From positions 1-25,692 of IMG/VR virus record IMGVR_UViG_3300043773_001920: DNA of 25,692 nucleotides, one strand, 5' to 3'. The position numbers were made by a program, and so were the translations under genes. The stretch's first letter is position 1. Each line of letters starts with the position of its first letter. The stretch is from a virus. The notes beneath the pieces were generated by a model. It was not told where the DNA came from. It worked only from the letters and a program-made list of their open reading frames with translations, and made no database searches. Below, piece by piece: positions 1 to 7,036 of the stretch.

Positions 1-99
1 TTCACCCTGGCCAGCCTGGAAGACCGGACCCGCGGGGACAAGTACCGCGCCGCCGTCCCGGTCCACCTGGCCCGCCTCGCTGGTGAGGTGAAGCCGTGA
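1..99 (+). CDS. 3' end of an unidentified gene
   Basis: An open frame enters from the left edge and stops with TGA at 97-99. The 32 visible residues (FTLASLEDRTRGDKY...) are charged and match no family I recognise. The next gene starts with GTG at 96, giving a 4-bp GTGA overlap, the usual sign of translational coupling in this phage. That overlap is the main support for it being a real gene end. Confidence 0.6.
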   Translation, partial: FTLASLEDRTRGDKYRAAVPVHLARLAGEVKP

Positions 100-344
100 C
101 CCGCCTCGATCCATCCGCCTGCACCCTGGAAGCGTGGCTCGCTGCCAGCCGTCCCCTCGTCGCCGCCCGTCGCAAGGTCGCTGCCGCCAGCGAGCGCCGG
201 TACAACCTCCCGGCCGGTAGCAGCCGCGCCCGGGTCACGACCGCGAACGCCCGGTGGGCCACCGCCGCCGAGGCGTGCGACCGGATCGAGCGCGACCTGC
301 GCGACCAGTGGGACGCCGCCCAGCGGGGCGAGGTGTCGCCATGA
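96..344 (+). CDS. Hypothetical protein, 82 aa
   Basis: A small, Arg/Ala-rich, probably helical protein of no recognised family. It has no visible transmembrane segment, cysteine cluster or catalytic motif. The GTG start at 96 overlaps the upstream stop (GTGA) and its own stop overlaps the next start (ATGA at 341-344). It therefore sits inside a tightly coupled run of small plus-strand genes. The reality of the gene rests on this overlap pattern. Confidence 0.6.
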   Translation: MTRLDPSACTLEAWLAASRPLVAARRKVAAASERRYNLPAGSSRARVTTANARWATAAEACDRIERDLRDQWDAAQRGEVSP

Positions 345-685
345 TCGTCAACTCCACCGCCACCCGCGCCGCCCTGCGCCAGCAGATCGAGGCCACCCTG
401 CGCCCGATCGCCGCCGCCAACCCGACCGCCTCACCGGAGGAACTGGCCGCCATCCTCCGCGCTGCCGCCCACGGTGACCACATGCTGTGGGACTCGACCC
501 GGGACCGCCTCGTGCGGGAGCGCCGCTACGCCATGGGGTTGCGGGTGTGCGCGCAGCACAACGCCTGCCCGGACGCCGCGGCCATGGTGACCCTCGGGGT
601 GGCCACCCTGCCCCTGTGCGAGCGCCACGCCGCCCAGCACCGGGGCGACATGGCCCGGTTCAACCCGGCCGTGGAGGAACCATGA
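341..685 (+). CDS. Hypothetical protein with paired Cys/His, 114 aa
   Basis: The ATG at 341 was chosen because it overlaps the upstream TGA (ATGA) and has a GAGGTG Shine-Dalgarno; the frame stays open upstream but would overlap far more. The N-terminal half is helical. The C-terminal half carries CAQHNAC and later CERHAAQH, a Cys/His set that could bind one metal ion, resembling small phage zinc-finger proteins. No family is recognised. It overlaps the next gene by 4 bp. Confidence 0.62.
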   Translation: MIVNSTATRAALRQQIEATLRPIAAANPTASPEELAAILRAAAHGDHMLWDSTRDRLVRERRYAMGLRVCAQHNACPDAAAMVTLGVATLPLCERHAAQHRGDMARFNPAVEEP

Positions 686-924
686 CCGTCATCGGCTACC
701 GCATCCGGGCCACCTACGCGAACGGCGACTTCTACTTCACCGGGAGCCGCGGCTGCCCTCGCACAGCCTGCCGCCTCTCTGCCAAGGTCTACAAGACGCG
801 GCAGGCCGCCCATCTTGCCTACTGGATGCTGGCCCCCAAGGGCATCGCCTGCGGCGACTCGTTCTGGGTCCGCGCCAAAGTGGTTCGCATCGTGCGCCGC
901 GCCGCCGCCGAGGTGCTGCCGTGA
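682..924 (+). CDS. Hypothetical basic protein, 80 aa
   Basis: Starts at ATG 682 with GGAGG 5 nt upstream and a 4-bp overlap with the preceding stop. The sequence (MTVIGYRIRATYANGDFYF...) has alternating hydrophobic and aromatic residues at the N-terminus, suggesting a small beta-rich fold, followed by a basic tail. No known family is recognised. It overlaps the next GTG start by 4 bp. Confidence 0.6.
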   Translation: MTVIGYRIRATYANGDFYFTGSRGCPRTACRLSAKVYKTRQAAHLAYWMLAPKGIACGDSFWVRAKVVRIVRRAAAEVLP

Positions 925-1160
925 TGTTCGGTCACAACCCGTTCGTCCCGGGCGCCCACCACAACCCGGCGCTGCCGGACCTGCGCCGCGCCCTCGTCCG
1001 CACCGCGCTCCGGGACAGGACCGCGCTCGCCCTGACCGTGGCCTACCCGCTCGCCTGGCAGGCCGAACAGGACGCCGCCGCCTTGGTCCGCCAGCACGGG
1101 CACCGCGGGGCACGCCGCCTCGCTGCCCCGTCCGTCGAGTCACGTAAGGAGACACCATGA
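921..1160 (+). CDS. Hypothetical protein, 79 aa
   Basis: Starts at GTG 921 (GTGA overlap), or alternatively at ATG 924 one codon later. It is a small Ala/Arg-rich helical protein of no recognised family. Its 3' end carries the AAGGAG Shine-Dalgarno of the next gene, and the stop overlaps that gene's ATG. Confidence 0.55.
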   Translation: MMFGHNPFVPGAHHNPALPDLRRALVRTALRDRTALALTVAYPLAWQAEQDAAALVRQHGHRGARRLAAPSVESRKETP

Positions 1161-1555
1161 GCAATCCCACCATCAAAGACCTGAAGGATACCGCCGAACG
1201 CCTCGACGCCGTGGCGCGGGCTGCTCGCTTTGAACTCGGCGTTGCGGAGACCGCCAAGCGCAATGCCATCGAGCGATTCAACGCGGCCGACAAGGCAGAG
1301 ATGGAGGCCCGCGCCGCTGCCAAGGAAGCCGAGCGCGCGTGGAAGCGTAGCCTCCCGCTTACGCCGGCCGCCGTGCGTGTGCTCAAGAGCGCGCAGGAAA
1401 AGTCGGTCGCCAAGTCGGAGACCGCAGAGGTCCTCTACAGCCTGGGCTTCCTGGACACGGCGCCGGGTCGGAGCCTCCGTTGGAGCGCCCCGTCGCGGTA
1501 CGTCATCACCGCCCTGGGCCGGGCGAAACTGGCCGAGCCGCGGGGGAAGTCGTGA
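1157..1555 (+). CDS. Coiled-coil protein with winged-helix-like C-terminus, 132 aa
   Basis: ATG 1157 has a perfect AAGGAG Shine-Dalgarno at good spacing. Residues about 10-70 are rich in Ala, Glu, Lys and Arg in a heptad-like pattern, so a coiled coil is likely. Residues about 75-130 (TPAAVRVLKSA ... YVITALGRAKLAE) resemble the end of a winged-helix domain, where a TxLGR/K segment is common. Codon use is a little less GC-extreme than its neighbours. A DNA-binding or structural role is possible but unproven. Confidence 0.65.
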   Translation: MSNPTIKDLKDTAERLDAVARAARFELGVAETAKRNAIERFNAADKAEMEARAAAKEAERAWKRSLPLTPAAVRVLKSAQEKSVAKSETAEVLYSLGFLDTAPGRSLRWSAPSRYVITALGRAKLAEPRGKS

Positions 1556-1701
1556 TCCACGTCGGCCCCATCCTGGCCAGCGTCGCCCGTGCGCTGAACG
1601 ACGCCCGCTATGCCCTCGCCATCCTCGACGCCCGGCGCGAGCTGCTGGCGTGGCACCTGCGCCGGACCCCTCCCGGGCGTGTGGGAGGGTGGTGGTCATG
1701 A
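1552..1701 (+). CDS. Hypothetical small protein, 49 aa
   Basis: GTG start at 1552 overlaps the preceding TGA (GTGA). The product is a short amphipathic helix (VGPILASVARALNDARYAL...) with no known family. Its last codons (RRTPPGRVGGWWS) are written over the leaderless promoter of the next gene, so the C-terminal tail probably reflects promoter sequence rather than protein function. Confidence 0.5.
   Translation: MIHVGPILASVARALNDARYALAILDARRELLAWHLRRTPPGRVGGWWS
1663..1697 (+). promoter_or_regulatory. Leaderless-type promoter (family member 1)
   Basis: CGGACC at 1663-1668 followed by CCTCCC, a 16-bp spacer, GAGGGT at 1685-1690, then 7 nt to ATG 1698. This spacing recurs before 15 other genes in the window. 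It lies inside the 3' end of the upstream gene. Confidence 0.6.
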
Positions 1702-2111
1702 GGCTCACGGAGGACGATCGGCAGCGGCTTACAGACTGGTGCCGCGTGGCTGGCTACTACACCCTGGCGTCCACCCTCGGCATGGCCGTGGGCACGCTCT
1801 ACCAGGTGCGCCGGGGCGCTGCCCTGTCGGAGTCACGACGCAACCAGATCGTTGCCACCATCGCGCAGCCCCCGCCCCCGCGGCGCTGCCCGTGTGGCGC
1901 CGCGCTGGCGCCGTCACGCCACGCCGTCACGATCTTCTGCGACGCCTGCGCCGAGGAACGGGCGCGAGCGCCCCGGGCAACCAAACAGGCCCCGCGCCGC
2001 CGTGGTCGCCCTGTCGCCAAGCGGACGTGCCCGGCCTGCGGCGGCCCCGAGGTCAAGGATGGCCGTCTCGTGGTGTGCGTCGCCCGGTGCTGCCCGCCGA
2101 GGTTCGCATGA
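1698..2111 (+). CDS. HTH plus double zinc-ribbon protein, 137 aa
   Basis: Residues about 5-55 look like a phage helix-turn-helix (YYTLASTLGMAVGTLYQVRRG), with a recognition helix like that of Cro/C1-type proteins. Two Cys clusters follow: CPCG ... CDAC (about 63-82) and CPACG ... CVARCC (about 112-133), each able to bind zinc. The arginine-rich linker between them would suit nucleic-acid binding. It may regulate the adjacent modification genes. It has its own leaderless-type promoter and overlaps the next gene by 4 bp. No named family is recognised. Confidence 0.7.
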   Translation: MRLTEDDRQRLTDWCRVAGYYTLASTLGMAVGTLYQVRRGAALSESRRNQIVATIAQPPPPRRCPCGAALAPSRHAVTIFCDACAEERARAPRATKQAPRRRGRPVAKRTCPACGGPEVKDGRLVVCVARCCPPRFA

Positions 2112-2941
2112 GCGCGCTTTTCTACCTCGGCACCCACCAACCGCACTGGCTCGCCCAGACGGACGTGCCGATGTTCGTGAGCGACGTGACCCTGCGGCAG
2201 TACAAGACCCTGCCCCGTGCCCGCGGTGCGTGGGCGCTTGATTCCGGGGGCTTCTCGGAACTCGGGATGCACGGCCGGTGGACCGTTCCGGCCGCGGACT
2301 ACATCGCCCGGGTGCGCCGCTACCGTGACGAGGTAGGCGGGCTCCGGTGGGCAGCCATTCAGGACTGGGTGTGCGAGCCGTTCATGATTCAAAAGACCGG
2401 GCTTTCGGTGCGCGAGCACCAGCAGCGCACCGTCAACAGCCTGCTCTACCTGCGCGGCCAGGCCCCGGACCTGCCATGGGCGCCGGTGCTGCAAGGGTGG
2501 TCGCTCGGGGAATACCTCGATTGCGTGGAGCTGTACGAGGCCCACGGCGTCGACCTGGCTCGGGAGCCCATCGTGGGCGTCGGGTCCGTGTGCCGGCGAC
2601 AGGGCACCTTCAGCGCCACGCAGATCATGGCGCATCTGGCCGGCATGGGCCTGCGTATCCACGGCTTCGGGTTCAAGACGCAAGGGCTCCTCGTCGCCGC
2701 CAACCACCTGACCAGCGCCGACTCGCTCGCGTGGAGCTACGCCGCCCGCCGGGATCGACCCCTGCCGGGCCACAACCTGCCGGGACCAGGGCGCCCCCGC
2801 GGGCACATCAACTGCGCCAACTGCCTGGAATATGCGCTGCTCTGGCGAGACGAACTGCTGACCAAACTTGGGGCCTCGCCGGGGATGCAACTGGACCTCT
2901 GGGCGAACCCCTCCTCCGGGGTCGATAGGGTGGCCTCATGA
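2108..2941 (+). CDS. dpdA: DpdA2-like DNA guanine transglycosylase
   Basis: A 277-aa TGT-fold enzyme of the type that swaps guanine in DNA for a 7-deazaguanine base, shielding phage DNA from restriction. Landmarks are LGTHQPHWL (7-15), LDSGGFSEL (44-52) with Asp45 in the position of the TGT general Asp, QDW (85-87), GFGFKTQG (186-193), and SADSLAWS (203-210) with Asp205 as candidate nucleophile. A Cys pair (NCANC, 235-239) follows. The length and motif set match phage DpdA2 as I recall it from mycobacteriophages such as Rosebush. No FolE, QueD, QueE or QueC gene is in the window, so the base precursor comes from elsewhere in the phage or from the host. It overlaps its neighbours on both sides by 4 bp. 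Confidence 0.82.
   Translation: MSALFYLGTHQPHWLAQTDVPMFVSDVTLRQYKTLPRARGAWALDSGGFSELGMHGRWTVPAADYIARVRRYRDEVGGLRWAAIQDWVCEPFMIQKTGLSVREHQQRTVNSLLYLRGQAPDLPWAPVLQGWSLGEYLDCVELYEAHGVDLAREPIVGVGSVCRRQGTFSATQIMAHLAGMGLRIHGFGFKTQGLLVAANHLTSADSLAWSYAARRDRPLPGHNLPGPGRPRGHINCANCLEYALLWRDELLTKLGASPGMQLDLWANPSSGVDRVAS
2904..2937 (+). promoter_or_regulatory. Leaderless-type promoter (family member 2)
   Basis: CGAACC at 2904-2909, a 16-bp spacer, TAGGGT at 2926-2931 (a full TANNNT match), then 6 nt to ATG 2938. It is embedded in the last codons of the DpdA-like gene. Confidence 0.6.
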
Positions 2942-3756
2942 ACCCGTACCTGACCAGCGGCCCGACCTGCGTTTCGTTCAGCGGCGGACGGACCAGCGGC
3001 TACATGCTGGCGCAGATCCTCGCCGCCCACGGGGGCACGCTGCCGCCGGATACGCACGTCATTTTCGCCAATACCGGCAAAGAGCGCCCGGAGACGCTGG
3101 ATTTCGTCCACGAGTGCGCGACACGGTGGGGCGTCCACGTCCGGTGGATTGAGTGGCAGCGCGAGGCCCCGCGCTGGCGTGAGGTCACCTACCAGACGGC
3201 CAGCCGGGACGGGCGCCCCTTCTCCGAACTGATTGCGTGGAAGTCGTACCTGCCCAACCCGGTCCAGCGACTATGCACACAACACCTCAAGATTGACGCC
3301 ATGATGCGGTTTCTGCGCGACGAGATCCGCGTTGGACCGCAATACACCTCCGTCATCGGCATCCGGTACGACGAACCCCGGCGCTGGCGGATCATTGGCC
3401 AGGACAGCCGCAACCGCCGAGAAACCAAGGTCGCCCCGCTGGTCACGGCCAAGGTGACCGAAGACGACGTGATGGATTGGTGGCGCGGTCAGCCCTTCGA
3501 TCTCTCTCTCTCTCAGGGAGAGGGCAACTGCGACCTGTGCTTCCTCAAAGGCGCCGCCATCAAGGACCGCATCGTGCGCCAGCGCCCCGACCTAGCCGAA
3601 TGGTGGGCCGCTCAGGAAAACCCGAAGGAGGGTACGCGCCGCCTGTGGCGCAGCACCGGGCCCACCTACGCGCAACTCCTGGACCGCGCCCGCCGACAAC
3701 TCCCCCTCTTCCCAGACCTGGGCGAGTCCGAGCCGGACTGCGCCTGCACCGACTAG
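2938..3756 (+). CDS. PP-loop ATPase, PAPS-reductase-like phage protein
   Basis: A 272-aa member of the adenine-nucleotide alpha-hydrolase superfamily. The PP-loop is SGGRTS (15-20), followed by FANTGKERPET (43-53), a typical PAPS-reductase-like segment, then a conserved CTQHLKI, IGIRYDE and a GNCDLCFLKG cysteine motif. These enzymes activate a substrate with ATP, often in sulfur transfer. In phages the substrate is unknown. It directly follows the DpdA-like gene (4-bp overlap) but also has its own promoter, so it may act in the same DNA modification, in tRNA or base thiolation, or independently. It lacks the C-terminal four-Cys pattern expected of QueC. Confidence 0.8.
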   Translation: MNPYLTSGPTCVSFSGGRTSGYMLAQILAAHGGTLPPDTHVIFANTGKERPETLDFVHECATRWGVHVRWIEWQREAPRWREVTYQTASRDGRPFSELIAWKSYLPNPVQRLCTQHLKIDAMMRFLRDEIRVGPQYTSVIGIRYDEPRRWRIIGQDSRNRRETKVAPLVTAKVTEDDVMDWWRGQPFDLSLSQGEGNCDLCFLKGAAIKDRIVRQRPDLAEWWAAQENPKEGTRRLWRSTGPTYAQLLDRARRQLPLFPDLGESEPDCACTD

Positions 3757-3763
3757 GACCACC

Positions 3764-4387
3764 ATGAGCCGCCCCTGCGCCCACGCCCCTTGCGGCGCCG
3801 CCTTCACCGGCAGCGAGCGCCGCCGCTACTGTTCGATCCGCTGCCAGCAGGCCGCCCGCAACGCCGCCCGGACCCCACCGGACGCCCGGCTCCCACGACC
3901 CTGCGCCCACGCCCCGTGCGGCAAGGCGTTCGTCGGCGTCCACGGCGCCCAGCGGTTCTGCTCCCCCGCGTGTAGCCGGGCGGACCTCGCCGCGCGTCGC
4001 ATCGCCGCCAACGCCCCGCGCACCCAACTCGTGCGGCAACTCAGCGAAGAGGGCGAGGCGACCCTGGCCCGGATCACCGCGCTGCTGGAAACCGCCCCGA
4101 TGCTCACCGTCGACCTCGCCGCCCGGCTCGGGATGCCGGTGCAAAGCGTGGCCCGGGTCTGCAAGGCCGCTGCGTCCCGCCACGCGCTCACCCGCAAGGG
4201 CCTCACCTGGACGCTCCCGGCAGCGCCCCCGACCCCGGAGCGCCGCGGCGTCACCGTCCAGCGCATCCCCGAGCGCGGCATCGTCGTCATCACCCGCCAT
4301 GCATCGCCCCGGTTCACCCGGGCCTTGAACATCCACGCGCCCCCGGCGGAAGTCGCCGCGTGGGTCGCCCGCCTGGAGAGACCATGA
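3764..4387 (+). CDS. Tandem zinc-finger and winged-helix-like protein, 207 aa
   Basis: The N-terminus holds two copies of one zinc-finger type, each C-x4-C-x12/13-C-x3-C (CAHAPCGAAF...YCSIRC at about 4-26 and CAHAPCGKAF...FCSPAC at about 46-69). The repeats are so alike (CAHAPCG twice) that a tandem duplication is likely. Residues about 95-150 (TVDLAARLGMPVQSVARVCKAA) look like a helix-turn-helix or winged helix. A DNA-binding role is plausible; function is unknown. There is a short 7-bp gap upstream and a 4-bp overlap with the next gene. Confidence 0.7.
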   Translation: MSRPCAHAPCGAAFTGSERRRYCSIRCQQAARNAARTPPDARLPRPCAHAPCGKAFVGVHGAQRFCSPACSRADLAARRIAANAPRTQLVRQLSEEGEATLARITALLETAPMLTVDLAARLGMPVQSVARVCKAAASRHALTRKGLTWTLPAAPPTPERRGVTVQRIPERGIVVITRHASPRFTRALNIHAPPAEVAAWVARLERP

Positions 4388-4668
4388 CCCCGACCTGCCG
4401 CCTTCCCGGCTGTGGCCGCCCGGTCGCCACACCGGCCAGCCACGTCTGCCAGATCCACCAGGACCACCACACGCCCATCGTCGTGGGCCGCGCCCCGACC
4501 CACGCCGCCAACGTCACCGCCTGCCCGGCGTGCGGCGGCGCCGTGAAGCGCGAGGGAACGCTCGTGTCCTGCCGTCGTCGCCCGGCGTGCGGGTGGAGCG
4601 AGTTCGTGAGCCGCGCCGTCCGTGCCCCGGCGGACCCCTCTCCCCAGCGTGGCAGGGTGCGGCCATGA
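4384..4668 (+). CDS. Small zinc-ribbon protein, 94 aa
   Basis: Starts at ATG 4384 with a GGAGAG Shine-Dalgarno and ATGA overlap. The N-terminal CRLPGCGRP ... CQIHQDHH and central CPACGG ... CRRRPACG provide two likely metal sites, the second a zinc ribbon. It may assist one of the flanking modification enzymes, but nothing in the sequence proves this. Its last codons (ADPSPQRGRVRP) overlap the promoter of the methyltransferase gene. Confidence 0.65.
   Translation: MTPTCRLPGCGRPVATPASHVCQIHQDHHTPIVVGRAPTHAANVTACPACGGAVKREGTLVSCRRRPACGWSEFVSRAVRAPADPSPQRGRVRP
4631..4664 (+). promoter_or_regulatory. Leaderless-type promoter (family member 3)
   Basis: CGGACC at 4631-4636, a 16-bp spacer, CAGGGT at 4653-4658, then 6 nt to ATG 4665. 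Confidence 0.6.
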
Positions 4669-6092
4669 CGCACAGGCAGACGTTTCTCTTTGACGATGCG
4701 GTGCCTCACCTGTCCGGGTGCGGGCTCATCTTCGACTACTTTGCCGGGGCCGGCGGTGCCTCGACGGGGATCGAGTGGGCGCTGGGCCGGTCCCCGGACG
4801 TGGCCATCAATCACTGCGAACATGCCGTGCGCGTCCACGAACTCAACCACCCACGCACCGACCATGTGCGCGTGGACGTGTGGGACGTGGACCCGGTGCG
4901 CCACCTGCCACCGGGCGACGTGAGCCTGTGCTGGTTCTCCCCGGACTGCCGGCACTTCTCCCGGGCCAAGGGCAGCACGCCGGTCAGCCGCAAGGTGCGC
5001 GGGCTCGCGTGGGTTGCCCTGCGCGTGGCAGGGCGACGACGGCCGCGCGTCATCGTGATCGAAAACGTCCCGGAGTTCGTGACGTGGGGGCCCGTGCGCA
5101 AGCGCCGTTTCGGCCGTCACAAGGGCAAGGTCATGCCGGTGTCCACGAAGGTAGGTCAGAGCTTTCGCCGGTTCATCGACCAGTTCCGGGCACTCGGCTA
5201 CGTGGTCGAGTACCGCGTCCTGAACGCCGCCGACCATGGCGCGCCGACCTCGCGCAAGCGTCTGTTCCTGATCGCTCGCTGCGACGGGGCTCCGGTGGTG
5301 TGGCCGGACGCGACGCACGGGCCAGGCCGCGCCCATCCCTACCGGACGGCCGCCGAGTGCATCGACTGGTCGATCCACTGCCCGTCGATCTTTGACCGCA
5401 AGCGACCGCTGGCCGCGGCCACCTGCAAGCGCATCGCCGACGGGCTGCGCCGCTACGTGATCGAGAACCCGAGGCCCTTCCTGGCGCCGGTCGACGGCGG
5501 CCTGGTGGCACACACCATGGTCCAGACCGGGCACGGGGAGCACGACAAGCAGCGCCCCCGCAGCCTGGACCTCGGCGTTCCCCTTGGCACGGTGGTCACC
5601 TCGACCAAGCACGCCCTCGTGGCCGTGTGGCTGGCCAAGCACTACGGCGGCGTCGTGGGGCACGGCGTCGACCGACCCATCGGGACCATCACCACGGTGG
5701 ACCACCACAGCCTGGTGGCGTGCCACCTGTCCACGCTCCCGATGCCGGAAGACCGGCGCAACCTCGTCGCCTCGTTTCTCACGACCTACTATGGCCAGGG
5801 CACCGGGCAGAGCCTTGACGACCCGATGCGCACGGTGGTCACCAAGGACCGCTTCGGGCTGGTCACGGTCGTGGTCGACGGGCAGACGTATGCCGTCGTC
5901 GACATCGGGCTACGGATGCTGACCCCGCGAGAACTGGCGCGAGCCCAGGGGTTCGATGACACGTTCCAACTCATCGGCACCCAGACCGACCAGGTGGCGC
6001 GCGTCGGTAACAGCGTGTGCCCTCCGCTGGCCCGCGCCATCGTTGCCGCCAACCTGGGCGAGCCGTCCCGGGGAAACGGGGTGCGGCTGTGA
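4665..6092 (+). CDS. DNA (cytosine-5) methyltransferase
   Basis: A 475-aa Dcm-type enzyme that transfers methyl from SAM to cytosine C5. Motif I is FDYFAGAGG (23-31). Motif IV reads SPDC (92-95) in place of the common PPC/PCQ, with Cys95 the nucleophile. Motif VI is ENV (133-135). A motif VIII-like segment is SRKRLFLIA, and motif X is RVGNSVCPPLA near the C-terminus. The target-recognition region contains about three similar blocks ending PxxTVVTxxxHxLV. There is no restriction endonuclease beside it, so it is an orphan protective methylase, like those of many phages. It has its own leaderless-type promoter. Confidence 0.92.
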   Translation: MTHRQTFLFDDAVPHLSGCGLIFDYFAGAGGASTGIEWALGRSPDVAINHCEHAVRVHELNHPRTDHVRVDVWDVDPVRHLPPGDVSLCWFSPDCRHFSRAKGSTPVSRKVRGLAWVALRVAGRRRPRVIVIENVPEFVTWGPVRKRRFGRHKGKVMPVSTKVGQSFRRFIDQFRALGYVVEYRVLNAADHGAPTSRKRLFLIARCDGAPVVWPDATHGPGRAHPYRTAAECIDWSIHCPSIFDRKRPLAAATCKRIADGLRRYVIENPRPFLAPVDGGLVAHTMVQTGHGEHDKQRPRSLDLGVPLGTVVTSTKHALVAVWLAKHYGGVVGHGVDRPIGTITTVDHHSLVACHLSTLPMPEDRRNLVASFLTTYYGQGTGQSLDDPMRTVVTKDRFGLVTVVVDGQTYAVVDIGLRMLTPRELARAQGFDDTFQLIGTQTDQVARVGNSVCPPLARAIVAANLGEPSRGNGVRL

Positions 6093-6184
6093 TGCAGGGC
6101 ATCCTCGAAATCCTCGCCGGTGTCGCCATGCTGGCGCTGGCCGTGTGCAGTAGCGCCGCGGTCACCGGGAGGGAGCGCCGATGA
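6092..6184 (+). CDS. Single-pass small membrane protein, 30 aa
   Basis: ATG 6092 overlaps the methyltransferase stop; GTG 6089 in the same frame is an alternative start. The product (MQGILEILAGVAMLALAVCS...) is one hydrophobic helix of about 18 residues with a short basic tail, ending RERR. It overlaps the next ATG by 4 bp. It is too short for family assignment, but coupling on both sides favours a real gene. Confidence 0.45.
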   Translation: MQGILEILAGVAMLALAVCSSAAVTGRERR

Positions 6185-6468
6185 CCGTGACGGAAGCCCT
6201 TGAAGCCCTGGCGGCCGTGGGCGGCGACACGATTCTCCTCGTCGCGGACCCCACGGACGGGCTAGCCGTCGTGCTGTGGTGGGAAGACCCGGCGCGACGC
6301 CTTGCCTTCACCGGCGAGGCCACCAACCTGGACGGCGACGACCTCGCCCTGTACCTCGTCAGCAAGGCGGCAAGCTACCTGGCCAACGAGGCGAACGGCC
6401 GTGGCGACCTGCGCCGAGCGGTGCGCCTGCGGACCGTCGCCGCCCAGGCAGAGAACGCCATCGGCTGA
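6181..6468 (+). CDS. Hypothetical protein, 95 aa
   Basis: ATG 6181 follows a GGGAGG Shine-Dalgarno and overlaps the preceding stop by 4 bp. It is an acidic, alpha/beta-looking protein (DTILLVADPTDGLAVVLWWED) of no recognised family. Its TGA stop is the TGA of a CTGACCCCTCCC element. Confidence 0.6.
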   Translation: MTVTEALEALAAVGGDTILLVADPTDGLAVVLWWEDPARRLAFTGEATNLDGDDLALYLVSKAASYLANEANGRGDLRRAVRLRTVAAQAENAIG

Positions 6469-6492
6469 CCCCTCCCGGCGGCGTGCGACAAC
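6465..6492 (+). promoter_or_regulatory. Orphan GACCCCTCCC element
   Basis: A perfect CTGACCCCTCCC at 6465-6476, but the hexamer 16 bp downstream (GACAAC, 6487-6492) lacks the invariant final T and no start codon follows at 6-7 nt. It may be a decayed or non-leaderless member of the promoter family. The 85-nt gap here is otherwise empty. Confidence 0.3.
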
Positions 6493-6553
6493 AGGGACAC
6501 GCAACGCCCGCCCGGCACGTCTGCCGGACCCGGTGCCGCACGTCCCTCATCCC

Positions 6554-7036
6554 ATGCCAGACCCACAAGAGATCCTCGCCACCATCGCCGACATCCGCCG
6601 CGGCCTCGACACCCTGGAAGCCCAGGTCACCGGCGCCGCCCCACCGCAGCGCCAGACCGTCAACGCCGCCCTCGGCCTCCCGGAGCCCGCCAGCGACGCG
6701 GACCTCGACAGCCAGTACGGCGACCCGGAGGTGCGCAAGGACCCGAAGGACTGGCAGGGGCAAACGCTCGTCGGCGCGAAGTACAGCCAGTGCCCGCCGG
6801 ACTTCCTCAAGATGCTCGCCGGGCTGCTGGCGTGGCAGGCCCGCAAGTCGGACGAGAAGAACGAGATGGCCAGCAACGGCAAGCCCCGGAGCGCGTACCT
6901 GATTCGTGATGCCGCCCGCGCCCTTGGATGGGCCCGTCGGATCGATGCCGCCCGCGCCCCCCGTCGACCCGTCCCCTCAGCTGGCGTCACCGGCCGCGGC
7001 AGCATGGCCGACGAGGGCGACATCCCGCCGTTCTGA
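6554..7036 (+). CDS. Phage hypothetical protein, 160 aa
   Basis: ATG 6554 is the first ATG after the gap; GTG 6533 is an in-frame alternative, and neither has a clear Shine-Dalgarno. The N-terminal ~40 residues look coiled-coil. The core (DPKDWQG ... SQCPPDFLKMLAGLLAW ... SNGKPRSAYLIRDAARALGWARR) matches a small protein that I recall as widespread in phage genomes and of unknown function. Its TGA stop belongs to the next promoter's CTGACC. Confidence 0.68.
   Translation: MPDPQEILATIADIRRGLDTLEAQVTGAAPPQRQTVNAALGLPEPASDADLDSQYGDPEVRKDPKDWQGQTLVGAKYSQCPPDFLKMLAGLLAWQARKSDEKNEMASNGKPRSAYLIRDAARALGWARRIDAARAPRRPVPSAGVTGRGSMADEGDIPPF

Noticed and set aside
1799-2890. Long minus-strand frame opposite the DpdA-like gene
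   Set aside because: It is a low-complexity product antisense to a recognisable enzyme; there is no ribosome site or promoter.
3499-3516. CTCTCTCTCT dinucleotide run as a regulatory repeat
   Set aside because: It is in frame within the PP-loop gene and encodes a normal LSLSQ segment.
4314-5726. Long minus-strand frame opposite the methyltransferase
   Set aside because: It is antisense to a gene with all methyltransferase motifs; no independent support.
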